From positions 1-40,962 of the forward strand of contig SAAB01000029.1 in the NCBI GenBank assembly GCA_009929615.1: a stretch of DNA of 40,962 nucleotides, read 5' to 3'. Numbering within the stretch: position 1 is the first letter of the stretch; the number at the start of each line of letters is the position of its first letter. The position numbers and the translations under genes are program-made. The notes beneath the pieces are model-generated. The model saw only the letters and a list, made by a program, of their open reading frames with translations. It had not been told where the DNA came from and searched no databases. This DNA is from Clostridia bacterium. GTDB lineage: Bacteria; Bacillota; Clostridia; Lachnospirales; Lachnospiraceae. Below are positions 34,333-40,962 of the stretch, piece by piece.

Positions 34333-34866
34333 ATGGAATTAAAAGGTTCAAAAACAGAAGCAAACTTATGGTCAGCATTCGCCGGTGAATCTCAGGCACG
34401 TAACAAATATACATACTTTGCATCAAAGGCTAAGAAAGATGGCTATGTTCAGATTTCTAAGATTTTTGAAGAAACAGCAAATAACGAAAAAGAACATGCT
34501 AAAATCTGGTTTAAATTATTAAACGGTATTGGAACCACTGAAGAAAATCTTTTATCTGCTGCTGAAGGCGAGAATTACGAGTGGACAGATATGTATGCTC
34601 AGTTTGCTAAAGAAGCTAAAGCAGAAGGATTTGATGACATCGCTGCTTTATTTGAAGGTGTTGGAAAAATTGAAAAAGAACATGAAGACCGTTACCGCAA
34701 ATTACTTGCGAATGTAAAAGGTGGTTTGGTATTCTCCCGCGAAGGCGATATGATTTGGGAATGCTCTAACTGCGGACACATTCACATTGGAAAAGATGCT
34801 CCTGATGTATGTCCTGTTTGTGCACATCCAAAGGATCATTTCCAGTTAAAATCCACCAACTATTAA
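34333..34866 (+). CDS. rbr: Rubrerythrin
   Basis: This 177-residue peroxide-reducing protein combines a four-helix diiron domain (about 1-135, with [11 protein letters not shown] at 12-22 and the ExxH ligands in NEKEHAK and IEKEHEDRY) with a C-terminal rubredoxin domain whose iron is held by CSNC (near 141) and CPVC (near 160). It protects anaerobes from hydrogen peroxide. AGGAGG precedes ATG by about 7 bases. The promoter is perfect and a PerR-like operator overlaps the start. A hairpin terminator follows, leaving only 12 bases to the ribosome binding site region of the next gene. Confidence 0.96.
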   Translation: MELKGSKTEANLWSAFAGESQARNKYTYFASKAKKDGYVQISKIFEETANNEKEHAKIWFKLLNGIGTTEENLLSAAEGENYEWTDMYAQFAKEAKAEGFDDIAALFEGVGKIEKEHEDRYRKLLANVKGGLVFSREGDMIWECSNCGHIHIGKDAPDVCPVCAHPKDHFQLKSTNY

Positions 34867-34873
34867 TTTTCAA

Positions 34874-34906
34874 GCGGGATGTGACTATCACATCCCGCCT
34901 TTTTTA
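34874..34906 (+). terminator. Terminator between rbr and the rubredoxin-GltS gene
   Basis: Perfect 10-base arms (34874-34883, 34889-34898) around five bases, then a T run (34900-34905). The next ribosome binding site starts 2-3 bases later and no promoter fits in between, so downstream expression needs read-through. Confidence 0.92.
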
Positions 34907-34918
34907 TAAGGAGGAACT

Positions 34919-36322
34919 ATGTCCATCTACAAATGCAGTATCTGTGGATATATTTTTGATGAATCTACCGAAAATATATCCTTTTCAGAGCTTAAAGCCT
35001 GTCCTGTATGCCGCCAGTCCAAAGACAATTTTGTGAAAATTGCCGAAACGGATTCCTCAGAATCCACTGACCGAAGCCCAACGGCTGCATCCGAGATATC
35101 TCTGGAATATCCTGCGGAATACATTAGAAATGATGACCACTGCCGCTATATGAAAGAAATTCACACAATGGCTGTCACAGGTGAACCTATTATTGAAGCT
35201 ATGGGGACCCGTCTTCCGATGCCAAACTGGGAGGATATTCTTATTCTAGGCGCACAGCTTAATCCAATGCCCTTGGATGAGAATGCCCCGGTAAGCACCC
35301 AGACCATCATTGGCAAACATGCCCGGAAACCTATGATTATTGAAAATCCAGTATACATTTCCCATATGTCCTTTGGTGCTCTGTCCCGGGAAACGAAAAT
35401 ATCCCTTGCCAAAGGCAGTGCTATGGCAAAAACTGCCATGTGTAGTGGGGAAGGCGGTATTCTTCCGGAAGAAATGGATAGTGCCTATAAATATATTTTT
35501 GAATATGTGCCAAATCTGTACAGCGTTACACCGGAAAATCTTTCAAAGGCGGATGCCATTGAAATCAAAATAGGCCAGGGAACAAAACCGGGTATGGGCG
35601 GTCATCTTCCCGGGAATAAAGTAACCCCGGAGATTGCTAAAGTACGCAATAAACCTCAGGGACAAGATGTAATCAGCCCCTCCCGGTTTCCAGATATTGA
35701 AACAAAAGAAGATTTAAAAGACTTAGTAAGCCAGCTCCGCTTTGCTTCCGAAGGCCGGCCAATTGGTATTAAAATTGCAGCTGGCCGAGTTGAAAAAGAT
35801 TTGGAATACTGTGTCTTTGCTGAACCTGATTTTATTACCATCGATGGCCGAGGTGGTGCTACCGGTGCCAGCCCTAAAATTGTCCGTGATGCTACCAGCG
35901 TTCCAACAATCTACGCCCTCTACCGGGCGCGAAAATATCTGGATTCAATTCATTCAGATATTTCTCTGGTAATCACCGGAGGTCTGCGTGTATCCTCAGA
36001 CTTTGCCAAAGCTATTGCCATGGGTGCCGATGCTGTAGCCATTGCTTCGGCTGCATTGATTGCCACAGCCTGCCAGCAGTACCGTATCTGTGGTACCGGC
36101 ATGTGTCCCGTTGGTGTTGCCACCCAGAATCCAGAACTGCGCAGCCGCTTTAATATCGATGCCGCAGCATTACGGGTTGGTAATTTTTTGAACTGTACCA
36201 AACGCGAACTTGAAACCTTCGCCCGAATCACAGGTCACCCTTCCATTCATGATTTATCTGTGGATGATTTATGCACAATCAGCCGTGAGATTTCTGAATT
36301 CACGAACATTCCTCATGCCTAA
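34919..36322 (+). CDS. Rubredoxin-like/FMN glutamate synthase domain fusion
   Basis: This 467-residue protein joins an N-terminal rubredoxin-like knuckle (Cys6, Cys9, Cys28, Cys31) to the FMN-binding TIM-barrel domain of glutamate synthase (about 90-460). Family marks are ISHMSFGALS, GEGGI, IKIGQGTKPGMGGHLPG and DGRGGATGASP; the [3Fe-4S] ligands are probably Cys385, Cys391 and Cys396 (CGTGMCPVGVATQ). It lacks the glutaminase domain of full GltB, so it would need ammonia or a partner subunit, or use another substrate. AAGGAGG lies 6 bases before ATG. Lying behind rubrerythrin it may take electrons from, or give them to, that system (inference). Confidence 0.88.
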   Translation: MSIYKCSICGYIFDESTENISFSELKACPVCRQSKDNFVKIAETDSSESTDRSPTAASEISLEYPAEYIRNDDHCRYMKEIHTMAVTGEPIIEAMGTRLPMPNWEDILILGAQLNPMPLDENAPVSTQTIIGKHARKPMIIENPVYISHMSFGALSRETKISLAKGSAMAKTAMCSGEGGILPEEMDSAYKYIFEYVPNLYSVTPENLSKADAIEIKIGQGTKPGMGGHLPGNKVTPEIAKVRNKPQGQDVISPSRFPDIETKEDLKDLVSQLRFASEGRPIGIKIAAGRVEKDLEYCVFAEPDFITIDGRGGATGASPKIVRDATSVPTIYALYRARKYLDSIHSDISLVITGGLRVSSDFAKAIAMGADAVAIASAALIATACQQYRICGTGMCPVGVATQNPELRSRFNIDAAALRVGNFLNCTKRELETFARITGHPSIHDLSVDDLCTISREISEFTNIPHA

Positions 36323-36323
36323 G

Positions 36324-36352
36324 TTGACATTCCTCTCCAAAATATCTAAAAT
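36324..36352 (+). promoter_or_regulatory. Promoter of the C_GCAxxG_C_C gene
   Basis: TTGACA (36324-36329), a 17-base spacer and TAAAAT (36347-36352), beginning 1 base after the previous stop codon. Confidence 0.75.
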
Positions 36353-36382
36353 AAAGATATCTATTTATGGGGAGGAACTGTT

Positions 36383-36874
36383 ATGGAAAAGGATATTATA
36401 AAAAATAAGACTTTAGATGAAAAATTGGCTATTGCCGACGAACTTAGCCGCGGGTATTTTCGCCAGGGCTTAAACTGCACCGAATGTGTTCTAAAAACCT
36501 TTATGGACATGTATGAAACGAATCTTCCAGAAGACGTGCTCTGTATGGCAACCGGATTTGGCGGAGGTATTGGCCACACGAAGAATATCTGCGGTGCTAT
36601 TACCGGTTCTGTTATGGCTCTGAGCACAATTAAAGGCCGACGCAATCCCTTTGGACCTAAAGAGGAAATGGGCGAACGCATTAAAGACCTTCAGGGAAAC
36701 ATTTATCCGGTTTTCGGTGAAATGATTAAAGAAACCGAATCCCAATATGGTACTTTGATTTGCAGTGAGATGTCCCAGCCTTTTGGTGACTTTGATTCCA
36801 AACCGCGAAAGAAAAACTGCATGGAGATTATTGCTTACTGTGCCAGACAGGCCTGTAAGTATGTCGAAAAATAA
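36383..36874 (+). CDS. C_GCAxxG_C_C family protein
   Basis: This 163-residue small protein matches the C_GCAxxG_C_C family, a cysteine-motif family of anaerobes with suspected redox or metal function. The motif core is ICGAITG (near 72-78); further cysteines are in NCTEC (about 32-36), CMATGFGG, LICSEMS and the C-terminal NCMEIIAYCARQAC. The CTEC pair adds one cysteine to the usual N-terminal motif. GGGGAGG precedes ATG. It has its own promoter but follows the rubrerythrin and rubredoxin-GltS genes, again a redox setting. Function unknown. Confidence 0.82.
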   Translation: MEKDIIKNKTLDEKLAIADELSRGYFRQGLNCTECVLKTFMDMYETNLPEDVLCMATGFGGGIGHTKNICGAITGSVMALSTIKGRRNPFGPKEEMGERIKDLQGNIYPVFGEMIKETESQYGTLICSEMSQPFGDFDSKPRKKNCMEIIAYCARQACKYVEK

Positions 36875-36884
36875 CATAAAAATC

Positions 36885-36920
36885 AAAAAGACGAGGTTCT
36901 CTTAGAATCCTCGTCTTTTT
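36885..36920. terminator. Bidirectional intrinsic terminator
   Basis: Perfect 12-base arms (36885-36896, 36909-36920) with A and T ends; serves the C_GCAxxG gene and the convergent pyruvate kinase gene. Confidence 0.94.
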
Positions 36921-36941
36921 ATTGCCTTTAAATTATATAAT

Positions 36942-38684
36942 CTATTCTCCAGCTACAATAACACTGTTTTCACAATCAAGGTCAACAAACACACCACTCT
37001 TTAAAATGTCTGTTGCATTCTTTACATTGATTAATACTGGAATATCCAGGCTTAAACCAACGGTAACTGCGTGAGCATCAACACCACTCTTCTCAATAAC
37101 GATTCCAGCGGCTGTTTTTAACTGTTCCATCATCAAATTATCTGTATCATGAATAACGATAATATCTCCTGGCTGGTAGTTAGAAACTAATTCCTCTCTG
37201 GAATGGCACACGCATAACTGACCGCGCACTTTACGTTTATTAATTCCCATACCATTTGCCAGAATATGACCCACAACCTGAACTTTAATCATATTCGTTG
37301 TACCGGAAACTCCCAGTGGAACACCTGCTGTAATAACAGTCACATCCCCCTGTTTAACGAATCCAGCTTCCTGTGCTGCTTCCACAGCTGTTTCAAAAAG
37401 GTCATCCGTTGTTCCTTTTTCCTGAATAATAATCGGCATAACACCCCAGGATAAATTCAACTGACGGAATACTTGCTGAGACATAGTGCAGGCAATAATC
37501 GGACATGTTGGGCGGAATTTAGAAATCATTCGTGCAGTTCTTCCTGATTTACTTACTGTAATAATAGCCGCTGCATTCAAATCCATACCTGTTGTGCATG
37601 TTGCATGGGAAATGGCGTTGGTTACATCTGTAATTGAACCTGTACTTAACTCAGAAAAACGACGACGATAATTAATATCCATCTCTGTACGTTCTGCAAT
37701 CTTAACCATTGTCTGTAATGCTTCTACAGGATAAGAACCTGCCGCTGTCTCACCGGAAAGCATGATTGCACTTGTTCCATCGTAGATAGCATTAGCAACA
37801 TCTGTTGCTTCTGCACGGGTAGGACGTGGATTTTTCATCATAGAATCCAGCATCTGTGTTGCTGTAATAACCTGTTTTCCTGCCTGATATACTTTACGAA
37901 TAATCTTTTTCTGAAGAACCGGAACTTCTTCCATCGGAATTTCTACACCCATATCTCCACGGGCAACCATAATACCATCAGAAACACGAATAATCTCGTT
38001 GATATTCTGAACACCCTGCATATTTTCAATCTTGGCAATAATGTTTATGCTATTACAGTTTTTCTCACTGAGAATCTTACGAATCTCCATAATATCTTCT
38101 GCTGAACGTGTAAAGGATGCTGCGATAAAATCAAATCCATGTTCAATTGCAAAACAAATATCTTCATAATCTTTCTGACTGATAAATGGCATTGAAAGAT
38201 TTGCGTCCGGTACATTAACACCTTTCTGATTTGAAATCATTCCGGCATTTTCTACGGTACAGTGAATATCTGTATCTTCCACACTATTGACGCGAAGTTC
38301 GATTAAACCATCATCTAAAAGGATTCTATTTCCTGCCTTTACATCCTTTGGAAGGTCCTTATAGGTAATGGCTACAATATCCTGATTTCCCATAATATCA
38401 CGGGTTGTCAGTGTGAATTTGCTGCCCTTTTTCAACTCTACTTTACCTTTTTCAAACTGTTTTAAACGAATTTCCGGTCCCTTTGTGTCCAGTAATGCTG
38501 CTACCGGAAGACCTAATTCTTCTCTGATATGCTCTACACGATGAAGCTTTTCAAGCTGCTCCTCATGGGTTCCGTGGGAAAAGTTAAATCTCGCCACGTC
38601 CATTCCTTCCAACATTAACTTTCTTAAAACATCCTCGTTTTCAGATGCTGGTCCAAGTGTGCAGATAATCTTTGTTTTTCTCAT
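36942..38684 (-). CDS. pyk: Pyruvate kinase with C-terminal PEP-utilising domain
   Basis: This 580-residue glycolytic enzyme makes ATP and pyruvate from PEP and ADP. The barrel holds TKIICTLGPAS at the start, IIAKIEN near 216 and ITATQMLDSM near 274. After the allosteric C domain an extra PEP-utiliser-like domain (about 480-580) is present, as in Bacillus/Geobacillus enzymes, retaining GVDAHAVTVGLSLDIPVL in place of the TSHAA segment. GAGGAG precedes ATG. It starts 24 bases after the AI-2E family gene and is probably cotranscribed with it. Confidence 0.95.
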   Translation of the reverse strand: MRKTKIICTLGPASENEDVLRKLMLEGMDVARFNFSHGTHEEQLEKLHRVEHIREELGLPVAALLDTKGPEIRLKQFEKGKVELKKGSKFTLTTRDIMGNQDIVAITYKDLPKDVKAGNRILLDDGLIELRVNSVEDTDIHCTVENAGMISNQKGVNVPDANLSMPFISQKDYEDICFAIEHGFDFIAASFTRSAEDIMEIRKILSEKNCNSINIIAKIENMQGVQNINEIIRVSDGIMVARGDMGVEIPMEEVPVLQKKIIRKVYQAGKQVITATQMLDSMMKNPRPTRAEATDVANAIYDGTSAIMLSGETAAGSYPVEALQTMVKIAERTEMDINYRRRFSELSTGSITDVTNAISHATCTTGMDLNAAAIITVSKSGRTARMISKFRPTCPIIACTMSQQVFRQLNLSWGVMPIIIQEKGTTDDLFETAVEAAQEAGFVKQGDVTVITAGVPLGVSGTTNMIKVQVVGHILANGMGINKRKVRGQLCVCHSREELVSNYQPGDIIVIHDTDNLMMEQLKTAAGIVIEKSGVDAHAVTVGLSLDIPVLINVKNATDILKSGVFVDLDCENSVIVAGE

Positions 38685-38708
38685 AGTTTACTCCTCTGCT
38701 ATATTATT

Positions 38709-39848
38709 TTATTCCCCAATAATCATTTTTTCCTTGCGTTCCTTAACATCGTGACAAATCAAACGATAAATCGTCGCCGTCAGTGGAACGCCAATAAGCA
38801 TTCCCGGAACACCGCCTAAACCGCCACCTATGGTCACGGCCACAAGTACCCATATTCCCGGAAGTCCAATGGATACACCAACAACCTTTGGGTAAATCAA
38901 ATTTCCCTCCAGCTGTTGCAAAATAACAATAAATATAAGAAATCCAAGAGCTTTTATCGGATTTACTGTAAATATCATAAAGGCTCCGACCGCCGCTCCC
39001 AGATATGCTCCCACCATCGGTATCAATGCCGTTGCACCAATCAGTGTTCCAACCATCGGTGCATAAGGGAATCTCAAAAGAAGCATTCCCACAGTACATA
39101 AACTGCCCAAAATAACTGCTTCTACACATTGTCCACTTATAAAACTTGTAAAACAACTATGTGCAGTTTCAATAACCTTATTCAACCTGGTAACTGCCGA
39201 TGGACTCATATATACTTTTTCCAAAGTTTGAAGCTGTGACTTCAACTTTTCTTTATTTAAAAGAACATATATGGAAAATATAAGTGCAATAACCACGTTG
39301 AAAATAGAACCAACAACATTCGTTATAAGAAGGACTGCTGAATTCAGCATCGAACTCACACCACTTGTTGCATAACCAACCAAGCGTTCAAATATTTCCT
39401 GCCAGTTAATCTCCATCGTTCCAATCTGCTCTGCAAGAGATGGAAACATCTCGCCATTGGCAATAATCCAAGCCTGGACCTTTTCAAAATAAATAGGTAT
39501 CTCTTTCCCTATCACTCCGAAGGCCTCTATCAATTCCGGAAGTATAATGCGTATGATTAATATTACTGCTCCCAGTACGAAGAAAATCGACAAAAAAACA
39601 CATGCTCCACGTCGGGTTCTCTGAACAAATCGATTTTTTGAATTCACAAACCAATATCGTTCCAAAAATTTCATAATAATATTCAATACATATGCTATCA
39701 GGCATCCTAATACAAGTGGAAAAATAATTTCCCACAAATTACCTGCCCAGGAAAAAATCTTGTCCAACCGTGTAATTATTAAAATAATAACACCAACGCA
39801 TAAAATATACTTCAAAAACTCTTTAAAATTAGGCTTGATATAATTCAC
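38709..39848 (-). CDS. AI-2E family (UPF0118) membrane protein
   Basis: This roughly 376-379-residue membrane protein has about eight hydrophobic helices and the family C-terminal signature YPKVVGVSIGLPGIWVLV. Relatives include TqsA-like exporters and Na+/H+ antiporters, so the cargo is open. The annotated frame begins at GTG 39848, but the ribosome binding site AGAGGTG overlaps that codon; 6 bases after it stands ATC (39837-39839), in frame and at the expected distance. See findings. Downstream is pyk; upstream is an extended -10 promoter and the rRNA operon terminator. Confidence 0.88.
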   Translation of the reverse strand: MNYIKPNFKEFLKYILCVGVIILIITRLDKIFSWAGNLWEIIFPLVLGCLIAYVLNIIMKFLERYWFVNSKNRFVQRTRRGACVFLSIFFVLGAVILIIRIILPELIEAFGVIGKEIPIYFEKVQAWIIANGEMFPSLAEQIGTMEINWQEIFERLVGYATSGVSSMLNSAVLLITNVVGSIFNVVIALIFSIYVLLNKEKLKSQLQTLEKVYMSPSAVTRLNKVIETAHSCFTSFISGQCVEAVILGSLCTVGMLLLRFPYAPMVGTLIGATALIPMVGAYLGAAVGAFMIFTVNPIKALGFLIFIVILQQLEGNLIYPKVVGVSIGLPGIWVLVAVTIGGGLGGVPGMLIGVPLTATIYRLICHDVKERKEKMIIGE

Positions 39849-39887
39849 CTCTTATACTATGTCTGTTCTTTAACAATATTCGTACTA

Positions 39888-39896
39888 ATTTTAACA
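39888..39896 (-). promoter_or_regulatory. Extended -10 promoter of the AI-2E/pyk unit
   Basis: TG-T-TAAAAT on the minus strand (39888-39896), about 40 bases before the coding start; no clear -35. Confidence 0.45.
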
Positions 39897-39982
39897 CATT
39901 CACAGAATCCCGTCTATAGGGCTTAACTCCGGTTTCTCTTACGTTTTACGAAAATTTTTGTATGAAATGCCCTATAAAAATG

Positions 39983-40018
39983 AAAAAAAGCCCCATTACG
40001 TAAACCGTAATCGGACTT
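39983..40018 (-). terminator. Terminator of the rRNA-tRNA operon
   Basis: Arms 40006-40018 and 39988-40000 pair over 13 positions with one G-G mismatch, loop of 5, followed by seven U on the minus strand (A run 39983-39989). It lies 10 bases after tRNA-Lys. Confidence 0.92.
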
Positions 40019-40028
40019 CTCATTTGAA

Positions 40029-40101
40029 TGAGGCATCGGGGATTCGAACCCCGGACAACTTGATTAAAAGTCAAGTGCTCTACCGACTGAGCTAATACCC
40101 C
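40029..40101 (-). tRNA. tRNA-Lys (UUU)
   Basis: 73-base cloverleaf with anticodon TTT in CTTTTAA, T-loop TTCGAAT, discriminator A. The 3' CCA is not encoded. Last tRNA of the operon. Confidence 0.95.
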
Positions 40102-40134
40102 ATATCAGTCGACATTATATCGCTTTCTGATAAG

Positions 40135-40207
<73 letters not shown>

Positions 40208-40214
40208 TCATAAA

Positions 40215-40294
40215 TTTGGAAACACATATTAAGCGATAGACGCCAAACTGACCACCCTATTAAGATGGCCGCATGTTTTAATGTTGATTCCAAA
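40215..40294 (-). other. Structured spacer between tRNA-fMet and tRNA-Phe
   Basis: An 80-base segment closed by a perfect 7-base stem (40288-40294 with 40215-40221), continued by an ATTAA/TTAAT pair (40278-40282 with 40228-40232), enclosing a GGCCATC/GGGTGGTC-type hairpin (40250-40270). It fills the only long gap (93 bases) in the tRNA cluster; the others are 26-34 bases. No tRNA T-loop is present. Function unknown. Confidence 0.4.
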
Positions 40295-40300
40295 CTAGAA

Positions 40301-40374
<74 letters not shown>

Positions 40375-40407
40375 ACAATATATAAATGCATAGCGACACT
40401 ATGCTAA

Positions 40408-40489
40408 TGGATGGAGAAGGATTCGAACCTTCGAAGTCGTCGACAACAGATTTACAGTCTGCCCCCTTTGGCCACTCGGGAACCCATCC
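40408..40489 (-). tRNA. tRNA-Tyr (GUA)
   Basis: 82-base class II tRNA with a long variable arm; anticodon GTA in CTGTAAA, T-loop TTCGAAT, discriminator A. CCA not encoded. Confidence 0.95.
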
Positions 40490-40523
40490 ATATAATATTT
40501 TTCACGTCTTAAAGACGCGATAT

Positions 40524-40596
40524 AGCCGATGATCGGACTCGAACCGATAACCTGCTGATTACAAATCAGCTGCTCTGCCAATTGAGCCACATCGGC
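40524..40596 (-). tRNA. tRNA-Thr (UGU)
   Basis: 73-base cloverleaf; anticodon TGT in TTTGTAA, acceptor GCCGATG/CATCGGC, discriminator T. CCA not encoded. Confidence 0.95.
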
Positions 40597-40622
40597 ATGT
40601 GAACTCCTTTTAATAAAGGTAA

Positions 40623-40695
40623 TGGGACCTACAGGGCTCGAACCTGTGACCCTCTGCTTGTAAGGCAGATGCTCTCCCAGCTGAGCTAAGATCCC
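40623..40695 (-). tRNA. tRNA-Val (UAC)
   Basis: 73-base cloverleaf; anticodon TAC in CTTACAA, acceptor GGGATCT/AGGTCCC, discriminator A. CCA not encoded. Confidence 0.95.
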
Positions 40696-40728
40696 ACATA
40701 CTAATAACATTAGCCATATAATGTTAAA

Positions 40729-40802
40729 CGACCCAGAAGGGACTCGAACCCTCGACCTCCGCCGTGACAGGGCGGCGCTCTAACCAACTGAGCCACTAGG
40801 CC
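40729..40802 (-). tRNA. tRNA-Asp (GUC)
   Basis: 74-base cloverleaf; anticodon GTC in CTGTCAC, acceptor GGCCTAG/CTGGGTC, discriminator G as expected for Asp. CCA not encoded. It directly follows 23S rRNA with a 98-base spacer and no 5S gene. Confidence 0.95.
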
Positions 40803-40900
40803 TTACAACAAAATTTAAAGAAGACACATATGCCTTCAAAACTACATACTGAAAACTCTCTTTCATCAAACACTTTCTTACCTTCTTACGACCAACCTTC

Positions 40901-40962
40901 TGGTCATGCCCTCGACCGATTAGTAACAGTCAGCTCCATGCATTGCTGCACTTCCACCTCTG
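40901..40962 (-). rRNA. 23S ribosomal RNA, 3' end (partial)
   Basis: The minus strand from the right edge reads as the conserved 3' end of 23S rRNA (GCAGCAATGCATGGAGCTGA, then TACTAATCGGTCGAGG). The gene continues outside the window; the exact 3' end, near 40901, is estimated. The 98-base spacer to tRNA-Asp (40803-40900) holds a short GACCA/TGGTC hairpin and no gene. Confidence 0.88.

Noticed and set aside
38743-39156. 137-codon open frame on the minus strand
   Set aside because: Alternate frame inside the AI-2E family gene; composition is implausible.
40399-40710. 103-codon open frame on the minus strand
   Set aside because: It runs across the Tyr, Thr and Val tRNA genes, so it is a by-product of tRNA sequence.

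Overview
The window reads as a chromosomal segment of a strictly anaerobic, spore-lineage Firmicute, most likely a clostridial/Lachnospiraceae-type bacterium. The evidence is anaerobic ribonucleotide reductase (nrdD-nrdG), rubrerythrin, spore maturation genes spmA-spmB, ricT and an AbrB-type regulator, a meso-diaminopimelate wall (dapF, murE with a DNPR motif), strong GGAGG-type ribosome binding sites and moderate GC content. I cannot name the species. There is no phage, transposon, insertion sequence or CRISPR array, and no gene-free stretch longer than about 300 bases; all intergenic gaps are 213 bases or less and their contents are listed.

Layout. 1-4.2 kb (+): a GH3-like adenylate-forming enzyme in an operon with a membrane GAF/GGDEF/HD-GYP protein. 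4.3-6.4 kb (-): a nitrilase-family hydrolase and a galactokinase-family enzyme. 6.6-7.1 kb (+): a small HD-domain protein. 7.1-9.6 kb (-): an amino-acid ABC importer with a terminator-like hairpin in its leader. 9.7-11.8 kb (-): an alpha/beta hydrolase and spmAB behind a sigma-E-like promoter. 12.0 kb (+): an abrB-like gene behind a promoter and leader terminator. 12.4-19.5 kb (-): a seven-gene cluster of an FAD dehydrogenase, Orn/Lys/Arg decarboxylase, guanylate-kinase-like protein, holB, ricT, trmN6-like and rsmI. 19.6-23.9 kb (+): a MATE transporter, then a regulator plus two-gene ABC exporter. 24.0-27.1 kb (-): nrdD-nrdG-dut, which together supply anaerobic deoxynucleotides. 27.2-31.2 kb (-): metF, a detached MetH reactivation protein and metH, i.e. 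the methyl branch of methionine synthesis. 31.3-33.7 kb (+): dapF-murE. 33.7-36.9 kb: a thioesterase (-), then rubrerythrin, a rubredoxin-glutamate synthase fusion and a C_GCAxxG_C_C family protein (+). 36.9-39.8 kb (-): an AI-2E family membrane protein and pyruvate kinase. 40.0-41.0 kb (-): the tail of an rRNA operon: the 23S 3' end followed by seven tRNAs (Asp, Val, Thr, Tyr, fMet, Phe, Lys) and a terminator.

Most content is core metabolism. The points that stand out are: the GH3-like enzyme paired with a c-di-GMP protein whose GGDEF motif has become GGKEF; two promoters that run straight into an intrinsic terminator before their gene (abrB and the amino-acid importer); two genes whose Shine-Dalgarno sequence points at ATC instead of ATG; the split MetH system with a cysteine-rich tail on the reactivation protein; the rubredoxin-glutamate synthase fusion next to rubrerythrin; a structured 80-base spacer inside the tRNA operon; and the absence of 5S rRNA after 23S. 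No single unmistakable new system is visible. The GH3/HD-GYP pair and the leader terminators are the best candidates.
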